From: Frigoribacterium sp. PhB160
Lineage (GTDB): Bacteria; Actinomycetota; Actinomycetes; Actinomycetales; Microbacteriaceae
Reading direction: 5' to 3'
Assembly: GCF_003751785.1 (NCBI RefSeq)
Contig: NZ_RKIE01000001.1
Coordinates: 1,465,564 to 1,529,563, forward strand
Length of the DNA stretch: 64,000 nucleotides
A program made the translations under genes and the position numbers. Every line of letters begins with the position of its first letter. Position 1 is the stretch's first letter. A model generated the notes under the pieces. It was not told where the DNA came from. It saw only the letters and a program-made list of their open reading frames with translations, and searched no databases. This document shows positions 1-9,005 of the stretch, one piece after another.

Positions 1-1154
1 AGGCGCTGCGCCAGGCGAAGAACTACGGCACGCCGGTCATCGTCCACGCCATCACCGAGAAGGGCCGAGGCTACGACCCGGCCCGCGCCGACGTGGCGGA
101 CCAGTTCCACGCCGTCGGGCAGATCGACCCCGAGACGGGCGAGCCCCTCGAGACGTCGAACGCGCCGTCGTGGACCAGCGTCTTCGCCGACGAGATCGTC
201 TCGATCGCCGAGCGCGACGAGACCGTCGTCGGCATCACCGCGGCGATGCTCCGCCCGGTGGGGCTGCACAAGATGGCCGAGCGGTTCCCGAGGCGCGTGC
301 TCGACGTCGGCATCGCGGAGCAGCACGCGGTCACCTCGGCCGCGGGCCTGGCGTTCGGCGGGCTCCACCCCGTCGTCGCCCTCTACGCGACCTTCATCAA
401 CCGCGCCTTCGACCAGGTGCTCATGGACGTCGGCCTGCACCGGGCCGGGGTCACGTTCGTGCTCGACCGCGCCGGCGTGACCGGCCCGGACGGCCCCAGC
501 CACCACGGCATGTGGGACCTGGCGCTGCTGCAGATCGTGCCGCACATCCGCCTGGCCGCGCCCCGCGACGCCACCCGGCTGCGCGAGGAGCTCCGCGAGG
601 CCGTCGCCGTCACCGACGCCCCGACCGTGGTGCGTTTCTCCAAGGGCAGCGTCGGCGCCGAGCACGAGGCCGAGACGCGCCTCGACGACGGCGTCGACGT
701 CCTGCTCAGCGACGAGCGTCGCGACGTCCTCCTCGTGTGCGTGGGCCCGATGGCGACCGTCGGCCTCGACGTCGCGGAGCGCCTGGCGGCCCAGGGCATC
801 GGGGCGACGGTGGTCGACCCGCGCTGGGTGGTGCCGGTGGCGCGCTCGGTCATCGACCTCGCCGCCGAGCACCGCCTCGTCGTCACCATCGAGGACGGCG
901 TCCGCGTGGGCGGCATCGGCACGCGCATCCGGCAGGACCTCCGCCAGGCCGGCGTCGACACGGCGGTGACGGAGCTGGGCCTGCCCGACGAGTTCCTCGA
1001 GCACGGCTCACGGGCCGAGATCCTCGAGGAGGCAGGACTCACCCCCCAGCACATCGCCCGCGACGTCGTCGCGCAGGTCCTCGGAAGCAAGATCCCCGTG
1101 GCGCGCCCCGTGGGCGACCACCAGTCACGACGCGTCGACGCCCAGCAGGACTGA
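1..1154 (+). CDS. dxs: 1-deoxy-D-xylulose-5-phosphate synthase, C-terminal part (cut by window edge)
   Basis: Cytoplasmic TPP enzyme that condenses pyruvate with glyceraldehyde 3-phosphate, the first step of the non-mevalonate isoprenoid pathway. The reading frame is open from base 3, giving about 383 residues. The N-terminal TPP-binding part lies outside the window. Visible are the pyrimidine-binding transketolase domain, with the catalytic-region motif GIAEQHAV and the substrate-loop motif DGPSHHG, then the transketolase C-terminal domain (VEDGVR-like segment [11 protein letters not shown]). The stop at 1152-1154 is followed by a strong hairpin shared with the convergent fad genes. Identity is firm; only the missing start limits the call. 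Confidence 0.95.
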   Translation, partial: ALRQAKNYGTPVIVHAITEKGRGYDPARADVADQFHAVGQIDPETGEPLETSNAPSWTSVFADEIVSIAERDETVVGITAAMLRPVGLHKMAERFPRRVLDVGIAEQHAVTSAAGLAFGGLHPVVALYATFINRAFDQVLMDVGLHRAGVTFVLDRAGVTGPDGPSHHGMWDLALLQIVPHIRLAAPRDATRLREELREAVAVTDAPTVVRFSKGSVGAEHEAETRLDDGVDVLLSDERRDVLLVCVGPMATVGLDVAERLAAQGIGATVVDPRWVVPVARSVIDLAAEHRLVVTIEDGVRVGGIGTRIRQDLRQAGVDTAVTELGLPDEFLEHGSRAEILEEAGLTPQHIARDVVAQVLGSKIPVARPVGDHQSRRVDAQQD

Positions 1155-1190
1155 CGTGCCCGGCCGGCCTGTGCGGACACCGGCGAGACG

Positions 1191-1224
1191 ACGGAGCCCC
1201 TCGGCGAGTGCCGAGGGGCTCCGT
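1191..1224. terminator. Bidirectional terminator between dxs and fadB
   Basis: A perfect 15-bp inverted repeat (1191-1205 with 1210-1224) closes on the 4-base loop GAGT, between the convergent stops of dxs and the fatty-acid oxidation gene. There is no long T-run, as is usual in high-GC actinobacteria. Symmetry and position suggest that it serves both strands. Confidence 0.85.
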
Positions 1225-1267
1225 CGTGCCTCGCCGAGGAGGAGAGGCGCGGGTGGCGCGCCGGGTT

Positions 1268-3394
1268 CTAGGACCCCGGCCCGGCGACGACGGGGTCGTG
1301 GAAGGTCCGACCGCGCACCCTCTCGCTGGCGCCCACGCGGTCGAGGTACGGCGTGACCCCGCCCATCTGGAACGGGTAGCCCGCGCCGAGGATGAGGCAG
1401 AGGTCGATGTCCTCCGCCGCCGTGACGACGTGGTCGTCGAGCATGCGCCCGACCTCGTCGGCGAGGCCGTCCTCGATCCTCACCCGCAGCTCGTCCTCGG
1501 TCAGCGCGGTGCCGGGACCGGCCGCGAGGGCGACGGCCTTCTTGTCGAACCCGGTGCGTCGGCCCTTCTTGTCGCGGTCGAAGACGCGCCCGTGCTCGGC
1601 GAGCCGGTGCAGCCCGTCGCTCGCGTAGAACCGGTCGGGGAAGGCCGCGTGGTGCGTGTCGAGCACGTGCGCACCCACGGTCAGTCCGACCAGCTCGAGC
1701 AGCTCGAACGGCGTCATCGGCAGCCCGAACGGCGCCGTGGCGCGGTCGACGACCTCGAAGGGCGTGCCGGTCTCGACGGCGTGCATGGCCTCGCCGAGCA
1801 GCTTGGCGAGGACGCGGTTCACCACGAACCCGGGGGTGTCGGCCGTGATGACGGCGTTCTTCTTGAGGGCGGCGGCGGTCACCATCGCCGTGCTCAGCGT
1901 CTCGTCGTCGGTGCGGGCCGTCCGGACGACCTCGATGAGCGGCATGACCGCCACGGGGTTGAAGAAGTGGAAGCCGACGAGCCGCTCCGGGTGCGCGAGC
2001 CGGGCCCCGATCTCCTCGACGCTGAGCGACGAGGTGTTCGTCGCGAGCACGGTCGTCTCGGAGACGACCGCCTCGACGCGCGCGAAGACGTCCTGCTTCA
2101 CGCCGAGCTCCTCGAAGACGGCCTCGATGACCCAGTCGGCGTCGGCGAAGTCGGCGATGTCGGTCGTGCCCGTGACGAGCGCCGTGAGGCGCTTCGACTC
2201 GTCGGGCGAGATGCGGCCCTTCGACTCGAGCGTGGCGATCTCGCCGCGGATCCGCTCGACGCCGGCGTCGACGCGCTCCTGGTCGAGATCGGTGATGACG
2301 ACCGGCACCTGGAGGCGTCGGACGAAGAGCAGCGCGAACTGGCTGGCCATGAGACCCGCGCCCACGACGCCCACCTTGCCGACCTTCCGCGCCAGGTCGC
2401 GGGACGGCGCCCCGGCCGGGCGCTTGGCACGCTTCTGGACGAGGTCGAAGGCGTACATGCTCGCGTGGAACTGGTCGCCGGAGACGAGGTCGCCGAGCGC
2501 CTCGTCCTCGGAGGCGAAGCCCTCCTCCCGGGTCGCCGACCTCGCGGCCTTCAGGAGGGCCAGCGCGGAGTAGGGCGACTTCGCGACGGTGCCGATCCGG
2601 GACTCGAGCGACTTGCGGGCGATGCTGACGGCCGCGTCCCACTTCACGGCACGCTCGAGGCGACCCGGCACGTTCGGCCGCGACACCGTCACGGCGCCGG
2701 TGAGGACGCCGTCCGCCCAGCGGATCGACTCCTCGAGGAAGGCCGCGTGGCCGAACTCCGCGTCGACGATGCCGAGCTCGAGGGCCTCGGCGGCCTTCAG
2801 CGTGCGGTTGTTCTTCAGCGGGTTCTCGATGACCACCCGCAGCGCGTTCTCGATGCCCACGAGGTTCGGGAGCAGCCACGCGCCTCCCCACGCCGGGACG
2901 ATGCCGAGGAAGACCTCGGGCAGCGCGACGGCCGCGACCGACGAGTCGACCGTGCGGTAGTCGGCGTGCAGGGCGATCTCGAGGCCGCCGCCGAGCGCGA
3001 GGCCGTTGACGAACACGAAGGTCGGCACGCCGGCCTCGTGCAGCTTGCCGAGCGTCGCGTGCCCGAGGCGGGCGAGCTCGACCGCGACCTCGCGGCTGGG
3101 GATCTGGCTGACCTTGCTGAGGTCGGCCCCCGCGGCGAGGAAGTACGGCTTGCCGGTGACGGCGATCGCCTGGACCTCACCCGAGGAGGCGCGCTGCCGC
3201 AGGCCGTCGAGGGTCGCCCCCAGCTCGCGCAGCGTCGCCGGCCCGAGGGTGCTCGGCCGGGTGTGGTCGCGCCCGTTGTCGAGCGTGACGAGCGCGAGGA
3301 CGCCGCCCGACGGCAGCGGGACGTCACGGACGTAGGAGTGGGTGACGACCTCGTCGGCGCTCAGCGCCTCGAGCTGTTCGACCGCGGTGCTCAC
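1268..3394 (-). CDS. fadB: Fatty-acid oxidation protein: enoyl-CoA hydratase / 3-hydroxyacyl-CoA dehydrogenase
   Basis: Predicted 708-residue two-domain enzyme of beta-oxidation. The N-terminal third is a crotonase domain (motifs AAGADL and GLALGGGLEIA) that hydrates enoyl-CoA. From about residue 340 a 3-hydroxyacyl-CoA dehydrogenase follows, with NAD-binding GVVGAGLM, the catalytic histidine in GFHFFNPV and the PGFVVNR segment. The GTG start at 3392-3394 overlaps the thiolase stop by four bases, so the two are translationally coupled and probably form one complex (alpha/beta subunits). Longer upstream extensions of the frame only shadow the thiolase. Chain-length preference cannot be read from the sequence. 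Confidence 0.93.
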   Translation of the reverse strand: MSTAVEQLEALSADEVVTHSYVRDVPLPSGGVLALVTLDNGRDHTRPSTLGPATLRELGATLDGLRQRASSGEVQAIAVTGKPYFLAAGADLSKVSQIPSREVAVELARLGHATLGKLHEAGVPTFVFVNGLALGGGLEIALHADYRTVDSSVAAVALPEVFLGIVPAWGGAWLLPNLVGIENALRVVIENPLKNNRTLKAAEALELGIVDAEFGHAAFLEESIRWADGVLTGAVTVSRPNVPGRLERAVKWDAAVSIARKSLESRIGTVAKSPYSALALLKAARSATREEGFASEDEALGDLVSGDQFHASMYAFDLVQKRAKRPAGAPSRDLARKVGKVGVVGAGLMASQFALLFVRRLQVPVVITDLDQERVDAGVERIRGEIATLESKGRISPDESKRLTALVTGTTDIADFADADWVIEAVFEELGVKQDVFARVEAVVSETTVLATNTSSLSVEEIGARLAHPERLVGFHFFNPVAVMPLIEVVRTARTDDETLSTAMVTAAALKKNAVITADTPGFVVNRVLAKLLGEAMHAVETGTPFEVVDRATAPFGLPMTPFELLELVGLTVGAHVLDTHHAAFPDRFYASDGLHRLAEHGRVFDRDKKGRRTGFDKKAVALAAGPGTALTEDELRVRIEDGLADEVGRMLDDHVVTAAEDIDLCLILGAGYPFQMGGVTPYLDRVGASERVRGRTFHDPVVAGPGS

Positions 3395-4596
3395 GAGCGG
3401 GCCGCCTTCCTCGAGAAGTGGGGGTTCTCCCAGACGACGCTGCCGCCCTGGCCGAGGCCGACGCACATGGCCGTCAGGCCGTACCTCACCTCGGGGTGCT
3501 GCTCGAACTGCCGGGCGAGCTGGATCATCAGCCGCACCCCCGACGAGGCGAGAGGGTGGCCGACGGCGATGGCGCCGCCCCAGGGGTTGACGCGCGGGTC
3601 GTCGTCGTCGACGCCGAAGTGGTCGAGCAGCGACAGCACCTGCACGGCGAACGCCTCGTTGAGCTCGAACAGGCCGATGTCGTCGATGGTGAGCCCGGCC
3701 TTGCGGAGTGCCTTCTCGGTGGAGGGGACGGGGCCGATGCCCATGATCTCCGGCTCGACGCCGGCGTAGGCGAAGCTGACGAGTCGCATCTTCGGCGTCA
3801 GGCCGAGCTCGCGGGCCGCGTCGGCGGAGGCCATCAGGCTGACGGTCGCGCCGTCGTTCAGGCCGGACGAGTTGCCGGCCGTCACGCGCCCGTGCGGGCG
3901 GAACGGGGTGCGGAGCGACGCGAGGCCTTCCATGGTCGTCTCGGGGCGCGGCGCCTCGTCGCGGGTGGCCAGGCCCCAGCCCTCGTCCGTCTGGATCGCG
4001 ACCGGCACGAGGTCGGGCTGGATCTGGCCCGCCTCGTACGCCGCCGCGAGCTTCTGCTGCGACCGCATGGCGAAGCGGTCGGAGCGCTCCTTCGTGAGGG
4101 AGGGGAAGCGGTCGTGGATGCGCTCGGCGGTCGAGCCCATGTTGAGGGCGTCGCCGCTGACGAGCTTCTCGGTGAGGAAGCGGGGGTTCGGGTCGGCGTC
4201 GAAGCCCATCGGGTGTCGGCCCATGTGCTCGACCCCGCCGGCGATCGCGACGTCGTACGCGCCGAAGGCGATGCCGCCCGACACGGTCGTGACGCTCGTC
4301 ATGGCGCCGGCGCACATGCGGTCGATCGCGTAGCCCGGCACGGAACGGGGGAGGCCGGCCAGGAGCGCCGTCGTGCGGCCGAGGGTCAGGCCCTGGTCGC
4401 CCTGCTGGGTGGTCGCCGCGACGGCGACCTCGTCGACGCGGTCGAGCGGCAGCGAGGGGTTGCGGTCGAGCAGCCCCTTCATCGCCTTCACGACCAGGTC
4501 GTCGGCGCGCGTGCGCCAGTACATTCCCTTGTCTCCGGCTCGTCCGAACGGGGTGCGTACCCCGTCGACGAACACGACTTCGGTTCTCTCGGCCAC
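3391..4596 (-). CDS. fadA: Acetyl-CoA C-acyltransferase (thiolase)
   Basis: 401-residue thiolase that cleaves 3-ketoacyl-CoA in the last step of beta-oxidation. The active-site triad is visible: nucleophilic Cys in DRMCAGAMTS, His in AVGHPLASSG, and the second Cys in AMCVGLGQGG. The GTG start at 4594-4596 is preceded by a GGAGG ribosome site about seven bases upstream. It is the first gene of a two-gene operon with the hydratase/dehydrogenase, and the stop overlaps the next start. It could serve beta-oxidation generally or a special acyl-CoA; the pairing with a FadB-like partner favours general fatty-acid degradation. Confidence 0.93.
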   Translation of the reverse strand: MAERTEVVFVDGVRTPFGRAGDKGMYWRTRADDLVVKAMKGLLDRNPSLPLDRVDEVAVAATTQQGDQGLTLGRTTALLAGLPRSVPGYAIDRMCAGAMTSVTTVSGGIAFGAYDVAIAGGVEHMGRHPMGFDADPNPRFLTEKLVSGDALNMGSTAERIHDRFPSLTKERSDRFAMRSQQKLAAAYEAGQIQPDLVPVAIQTDEGWGLATRDEAPRPETTMEGLASLRTPFRPHGRVTAGNSSGLNDGATVSLMASADAARELGLTPKMRLVSFAYAGVEPEIMGIGPVPSTEKALRKAGLTIDDIGLFELNEAFAVQVLSLLDHFGVDDDDPRVNPWGGAIAVGHPLASSGVRLMIQLARQFEQHPEVRYGLTAMCVGLGQGGSVVWENPHFSRKAARS

Positions 4597-4624
4597 AGTG
4601 CCTCCAGTGCTCGGATCGCCCTCG

Positions 4625-4630
4625 ATCCTA
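4625..4630 (-). promoter_or_regulatory. Possible -10 element for fadA-fadB
   Basis: On the minus strand the hexamer TAGGAT (TAnnnT type) lies about 28 bases upstream of the fadA GTG, leaving room for a short leader with its GGAGG site. It resembles the TAGGCT/TAGCCT elements seen before other genes here. No convincing -35 was found. Confidence 0.4.
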
Positions 4631-4668
4631 GGGAGGGCCGCCGACCGGCGAGAATCCTTCGCGGAAGT

Positions 4669-5940
4669 CTACGAAGCCTCGGCGGGCGGGCTCTCGGGCT
4701 CTTGGTGGGCGTCGACAAAGGCGTCGGCCAGGGGGCCGGCCACGGCCTCGACCTGCCAGCGCCGCGCGCCGAGGTCGCGGAGGGCCGCCGCGAGCGTGTC
4801 GGTGTCGAACGGGATCGGCGGCTCCCAGCAGAGACGCCGCAGGAGCTCGGGCGTGAGGAGGTTCTCGACGGGCAGGTCGAGCTCCTCCGCGATCGCGGCC
4901 ACGACCGGGCGCGCGTGGCGGTACCGCGCGTCGGCCATCGGGCTCTTGTCGGCCCAGCTGCGGGGCGGGGGCAGCGTGTCGCCGGCCGGTCCGCGGTGGC
5001 TCGGCAGGTCGTCCGTGGACATGCCGCGCTCGATGGCCGCCCACCAGCGGTCGAGCTCGCTGCGGCTCGCGCGGCCCACGAACTCGCGGACGCCCGCGAG
5101 CGCCCGCTTGTCGGCGGGCTGCGCCTTCGTCGCCGCCACGAGGGAGGCGTCGGGCACGAGGCGCCCGGCGGCGGTGTCGACCTGGCGGGCGTACTCGTCA
5201 CGGGCGAGCCAGAGCTCACGGGCGACGGCCAGCCCCCTGCTGCCGCGGACGGTGTGCAGGCCGGTGAGGCGCCTCCACGGCTCCGCCTTCGGCGGCTTGG
5301 CCTCGCGGGCCACGGTCGCGGCGAACTCCTCGCGGGCGATCTCGAGCTTGCCGGCGCCCTCGAGGAGCTCGTGCATCGCGTCGCGGAGGTCGACGAGCAG
5401 CTCGACGTCGAGCGCGGCGTAGACGAGCCAGCTCTGCGGCAGCGGCCGGGTCGACCAGTCGGCCGCGGAGTGCTCCTTGGCGAGGTGGACGCCGAGCAGC
5501 TGCTCGACGACGGCGCCGAGGCCGACCTTCGGCAGGCCCGCGAGCCGGGCTCCGAGCTCGGTGTCGAAGACGAGCTCGGGGTCGAGGCCGACCTCACGGA
5601 GGCAGGCGAGGTCTTGGCTGGCCGCGTGCAGCACCCACTCCTCGTGGCCGATGACCGCCTGGAGCTCGTCGAACGAGCCGATCGCGGGCGGGTCGAAGAG
5701 GAAGACGCCGGCCCCCCGGCGGAAGACCTGGATGAGGTAGGCGCGCTGCGAGTAGCGATAGCCGGAGGCGCGCTCCGCGTCGATCGAGATCGGGCCGTGC
5801 CCGGCGGCGATGGCCTCGACGGCCGCGAGGTAGCCCTGCCGGTCGGCGATGACGTCGACCCGGCCGTGCACGGAGTCGGCCGTCGCGACGGTCGGCGAGA
5901 CGCTGACGGTCGGGGTCGGGGCGGTGGTGGCGTCGTCCAT
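4669..5940 (-). CDS. rnd: Ribonuclease D-like 3'-5' exonuclease with HRDC domain
   Basis: 423-residue RNase D family protein, expected to trim tRNA or other RNA 3' ends. The DEDDy exonuclease signature is present: ISIDAE (first acidic pair), ASQDLACL (second Asp) and YAALDVELL (Tyr and last Asp). An HRDC helical domain follows in the middle and a second HRDC-like region lies near the C-terminus (RYRHARPVVAAIAEELDLP). The ATG at 5938-5940 (MDDATT) was chosen because the first 25-30 residues are Thr/Pro/Val-rich linker and the conserved fold starts after them. The upstream neighbour is DUF3000, the usual partner in actinobacteria. Confidence 0.9.
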   Translation of the reverse strand: MDDATTAPTPTVSVSPTVATADSVHGRVDVIADRQGYLAAVEAIAAGHGPISIDAERASGYRYSQRAYLIQVFRRGAGVFLFDPPAIGSFDELQAVIGHEEWVLHAASQDLACLREVGLDPELVFDTELGARLAGLPKVGLGAVVEQLLGVHLAKEHSAADWSTRPLPQSWLVYAALDVELLVDLRDAMHELLEGAGKLEIAREEFAATVAREAKPPKAEPWRRLTGLHTVRGSRGLAVARELWLARDEYARQVDTAAGRLVPDASLVAATKAQPADKRALAGVREFVGRASRSELDRWWAAIERGMSTDDLPSHRGPAGDTLPPPRSWADKSPMADARYRHARPVVAAIAEELDLPVENLLTPELLRRLCWEPPIPFDTDTLAAALRDLGARRWQVEAVAGPLADAFVDAHQEPESPPAEAS

Positions 5941-5975
5941 GTGTCGGTCGGTCCTGTTCGTCGGTGCGTCGTCGC

Positions 5976-6584
5976 TCAGTCGCGCCCCACGCGCCGGGAG
6001 GCGAGGAGCGTGACGCCCTCCACCGTCGGCGGGAGCCCCGCGAGCGTGCAGATGAGCTCGCTCCACGCGTCGACGTGGGGCGAGAGGTCGGTGCTGGTCG
6101 GCGTCCACGAGGCGCGGAGCTCCAGCTGGGCGCCCTCGCCGCGGTCGGCGAGGTCGCCGTAGCCCGTCGAGAGCACCTTGGTGGCCGTGCCGGACGCGGA
6201 GTGGTGCGCCGCGCCTCCGGCCTCGAGGGAGTCGACGAGCCACGACCACGCGACGTCGGCGACGAAGGGGTCGAGGGCGAGGTCGGTCTCGAGGGGCGCC
6301 TGCGCGAAGCAGACGACGCGGAACGGCCCGCCCCACGCCTCGGGCTCGGACTCGTCGTGCAGCAGCACGAAGCGGCCGGTGCCCAGCTCGGGGTCGGCGC
6401 GGCCCGAGGCGCCCACGACGTCGCCCGCCAGGGCGAGCGCTCGGGGGGCGAGCCCCGACGGCGCGGGGATCTCGGTCACGGCGAGGTCGTCGCGCACGAC
6501 GGCCCGGCGCACGGACTCGGCCGCGGCCAGGAACGCGTCCGGGGTCGCGGCCGGGATCGGCGACGTCGGGGGAGTGCGGGACAC
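5976..6584 (-). CDS. DUF3000 family protein
   Basis: 202-residue protein of the actinobacterial DUF3000 family, function unknown. It is soluble, without membrane segments or a recognisable catalytic motif. The conserved block runs from LAVTEIPAPSGLAPRALALAG through DELGTGRF-like and WSWLVDSL segments to a C-terminal region rich in ELRASWTP and ICTLAG. It sits 35 bases upstream of the RNase D gene, the common arrangement in this phylum, which suggests but does not prove a joint role in RNA processing. The GTG start at 6582-6584 lies exactly six bases after a TAGTCT hexamer and has no ribosome site, pointing to a leaderless message. Confidence 0.85.
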   Translation of the reverse strand: MSRTPPTSPIPAATPDAFLAAAESVRRAVVRDDLAVTEIPAPSGLAPRALALAGDVVGASGRADPELGTGRFVLLHDESEPEAWGGPFRVVCFAQAPLETDLALDPFVADVAWSWLVDSLEAGGAAHHSASGTATKVLSTGYGDLADRGEGAQLELRASWTPTSTDLSPHVDAWSELICTLAGLPPTVEGVTLLASRRVGRD

Positions 6585-6590
6585 CCCAGC

Positions 6591-6596
6591 AGACTA
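6591..6596 (-). promoter_or_regulatory. -10 element for a probably leaderless DUF3000 transcript
   Basis: TAGTCT on the minus strand ends six bases before the GTG start, so transcription would begin at or next to the start codon. No Shine-Dalgarno sequence is present between them. Confidence 0.5.
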
Positions 6597-6658
6597 GGCT
6601 CCCAGCAGATCCAGAGGTCTGCGGCACGCCGGGTGCCGGGGCAGGCCGCGACGGCACG

Positions 6659-7435
6659 TCACCGCCCTGCCTCCGCCGCGGAGCGGCCCGCGGGCCCTCC
6701 CGGCAGCAGCCAGCGCGCGTAGAGCCCGCTCGCGTCGTCGAGCAGCAGCTGGCTGAGCTCGAGGTCGGACGGGTCGAAGCGTTCCCGCCCGAAGACCGGC
6801 AGCCCGCTGCCGATCACCAGCGGCGACGTCGAGAGGCAGAGCTCGTCGACGAGCCCGTCGCGGAGGAACTGCCCCGCGAGCGACGGCCCTCCCTCGCAGA
6901 CGAGCGAACGCAGACCGTGCTCGCGGAGCCGCCGCAGCAGCGTCTCCGGCGCGACGACTCCGTCGTCGCCGGCCGGCACGACGAGCGTGGTGGCCGCCGC
7001 CGCGACGTCGTCGCCGAGCGTGCGGGCGACCTCCTCCTCGGCCGACGCCGGGCAGACGACCACGACGCGCTCGGCCTGCGCCGGGTCCATGCGGTGGCCC
7101 GACAGGTCGCCCGACGACGTCACGACGACGAGGCGTGAGGTCTTCGGCACCCGGTACCCCTCGGCACGCACGCTCGCCGCACCGACGACCACGCCGTCGG
7201 CGAGCTCGCGGACGACGCCGAGCACGACCCGGTCGGTCGGGTTGCTCAGCGTCTCCGACGTGCCGTCGGGCCCGGCCGCGTCGCCGCTGACCGCCGCGAT
7301 CAGGTTGAGCCGCAGCCAGGTGGCCGAGGGAGGCGCGTAGAGGCCGAGCAGGACGTCCCGGTCGGCCTCGGGGTCGATCGTGCCCGCCGTCTCGAGCGGT
7401 CCCGCGGCGACGCGGTGGAGGACGCGCAGGCTCAC
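6659..7435 (-). CDS. RibD C-terminal / dihydrofolate reductase-like oxidoreductase
   Basis: 258-residue protein with the RibD-type reductase fold, as in the pyrimidine reductase of riboflavin synthesis. Support comes from the substrate-loop segment WLRLNLIAAVSGDAAGPDG, the NADPH-binding region (LVVTSSG, VVPAG) and the typical C-terminal signature LVCEGGPSLAGQFLRDGLVDELCLSTSPLVIG. There is no deaminase domain and no rib neighbour, so it is probably a stand-alone reductase, not the riboflavin enzyme itself; the true substrate is unknown. The GTG start at 7433-7435 overlaps the sufE stop by four bases, making it the last gene of the sseA-sufE operon. Confidence 0.82.
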   Translation of the reverse strand: MSLRVLHRVAAGPLETAGTIDPEADRDVLLGLYAPPSATWLRLNLIAAVSGDAAGPDGTSETLSNPTDRVVLGVVRELADGVVVGAASVRAEGYRVPKTSRLVVVTSSGDLSGHRMDPAQAERVVVVCPASAEEEVARTLGDDVAAAATTLVVPAGDDGVVAPETLLRRLREHGLRSLVCEGGPSLAGQFLRDGLVDELCLSTSPLVIGSGLPVFGRERFDPSDLELSQLLLDDASGLYARWLLPGGPAGRSAAEAGR

Positions 7436-7884
7436 GCGGCCGCGGTCTTCTCGCGGAGCTGGCGCTTCGCCCGGCCGAGCAGGGCGGTCATGCCCCGGAG
7501 CCGCAGGGGGCTGACCGCCTGCGCGAGGCCGATCGTCTGCGGGTAGTCGTCGGGCACGTCGCGGAGCACCTCGTCGACGGTCAGGCCGCTGAGCCCCTGC
7601 GCGAGGATCGAGGCGAACCCGCGGGTGGTCGGCGCCTCGCGAGGGGCCGTCGCGTGCATCGCCACCCGCCCGTCGACGACCTCGACGAAGATGAACACCG
7701 GCGACTGGCACTCCTCGACGCGCTCGAGCAGGTCGGGGTGGCCGACGTAGCGCTCGGGCAGGTCGGGCAGCTCGTTCGAGAACTCGAGGAGCAGCTGGAG
7801 GCGGTCCCGCAGCTCGAGGGCGAGGAACTCCTCGCGGATCTCGGCCAGGTGTGCGGGCAGGGCGCCCGCGGTCGCGTCGCTCAC
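7432..7884 (-). CDS. sufE: SufE-like cysteine desulfuration protein
   Basis: 150-residue SufE family sulfur acceptor that takes persulfide sulfur from a cysteine desulfurase. The expected acceptor cysteine is in VEECQSPVFIFVEV, and the C-terminal part (GLTVDEVLRDVPDDY, RGMTALLGRAKRQL) is typical. The GTG start lies four bases after the stop of the rhodanese gene, so sulfur-transfer functions are paired here. The window also encodes SufS with SufU at 32.7-34.5 kb. Having both a SufE-like and a SufU-like partner means this one may serve another desulfurase or the adjacent sulfurtransferase. Confidence 0.9.
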   Translation of the reverse strand: MSDATAGALPAHLAEIREEFLALELRDRLQLLLEFSNELPDLPERYVGHPDLLERVEECQSPVFIFVEVVDGRVAMHATAPREAPTTRGFASILAQGLSGLTVDEVLRDVPDDYPQTIGLAQAVSPLRLRGMTALLGRAKRQLREKTAAA

Positions 7885-7888
7885 CGGC

Positions 7889-8788
7889 TCAGCGCCCGGG
7901 GACCGCGCCGGGCTCGGTGCCCTGCACGATGGGCACGCGGACGGTGCTGCCCCACTCGGTCCACGAGCCGTCGTAGTTGCGCACGTTCTCGAAGCCGAGC
8001 AGGTGGTGCAGCACGAACCAGGTGTGGCTCGACCGCTCCCCGATGCGGCAGTACGCGATGACGTCGTCGCCGTCGGCGAGGCCGGCGCCGTCGCGGTAGA
8101 TCGCGTCGAGCTCGACGACGCCGCGGAAGCGGCCGTCCTCGGCCGCGGCCTTGCCCCACGGCACGTTCTGGGCCGAGGGGATGTGGCCGGCGCGCAGGGC
8201 GCCCTCCTCGGGGTAGGCGGGAGCCGTCGTGCGCTCTCCCGAGTACTCCTCGGGCGAGCGCACGTCGATCAGCGGCGAGCCCAGGTGCGCGAGGACGTCG
8301 TCCTTGTAGGCGCGCAGCAGGGTGTCGTCGCGCTCGACGACCGGGTAGTCGGTCGGCTCGGGCCGGGGGGCGACCGTCGTGTACTCGCGGCCCTCCGCCT
8401 CCCACGCCGCGCGACCGCCGTCGAGCAGTCGCACGTCGGCGTGGCCGAAGAGCGAGAAGACCCACAGGGCGTAGGCCGCCCACCAGTTGTTCTTGTCGCC
8501 GTAGACGACGATCGTGCTGTCGCGGTCGACGCCGCTGCGCGACATGAGCGCGGCGAACGCCTCGCCGTCGACGTAGTCGCGCTGCACGGGGTCGTTGAGG
8601 TCGAGGTGCCAGTCGATCTTGACGGCGCCGGCGATGTGGCCGGTCTCGTAGAGCAGGACGTCCTCGTCGGACTCGACGACGACGAGGCCGGGCGTCCCGA
8701 GGTGCTCCTGCAGCCACTCGGTGCTGACGAGCCTCTCCGGGTGGGCGTACTCGGTGAACCGTTCTGACGTGTCGTGGTCGACGACCAT
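7889..8788 (-). CDS. sseA: Thiosulfate/3-mercaptopyruvate-type sulfurtransferase
   Basis: 299-residue protein with two rhodanese domains. The catalytic loop of the second domain reads CRIGERS, a form seen in actinobacterial SseA/CysA-type enzymes; the first domain ([29 protein letters not shown]) is structural. It would transfer sulfane sulfur to thiol acceptors in the cytoplasm. The ATG at 8786-8788 has a GAGGAG ribosome site and gives the expected length; upstream frame extension is shadow. It leads the operon sseA-sufE-reductase and is divergent from zapE. Confidence 0.9.
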   Translation of the reverse strand: MVVDHDTSERFTEYAHPERLVSTEWLQEHLGTPGLVVVESDEDVLLYETGHIAGAVKIDWHLDLNDPVQRDYVDGEAFAALMSRSGVDRDSTIVVYGDKNNWWAAYALWVFSLFGHADVRLLDGGRAAWEAEGREYTTVAPRPEPTDYPVVERDDTLLRAYKDDVLAHLGSPLIDVRSPEEYSGERTTAPAYPEEGALRAGHIPSAQNVPWGKAAAEDGRFRGVVELDAIYRDGAGLADGDDVIAYCRIGERSSHTWFVLHHLLGFENVRNYDGSWTEWGSTVRVPIVQGTEPGAVPGR

Positions 8789-9005
8789 GGTGACTCCTCT
8801 TGTCTGTCGCCCCGCAGGGCGGGGTCCGCCGCGGCGGCGGTCGGGGCGATCGGGTGCCGCCGACCGCGTGGGTATCATCGGCAGGCGGCACCTCGACGGT
8901 ACGCATCGCGCGTCGCCGTCGCCCGGACGCCCCCGAGACTCTGACACAGAACACGGCCGCGGCATTCCCGCCGGCCGTCACGCCACCACCCGCGAGGTCC
9001 CGCCG

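Noticed and set aside
170-3769. Open frame of 1199 codons on the plus strand
   Set aside because: Arg/Gly/Pro-rich shadow of dxs and the minus-strand fad genes in another frame; high GC removes stop codons. It has no domain motif and no ribosome site.
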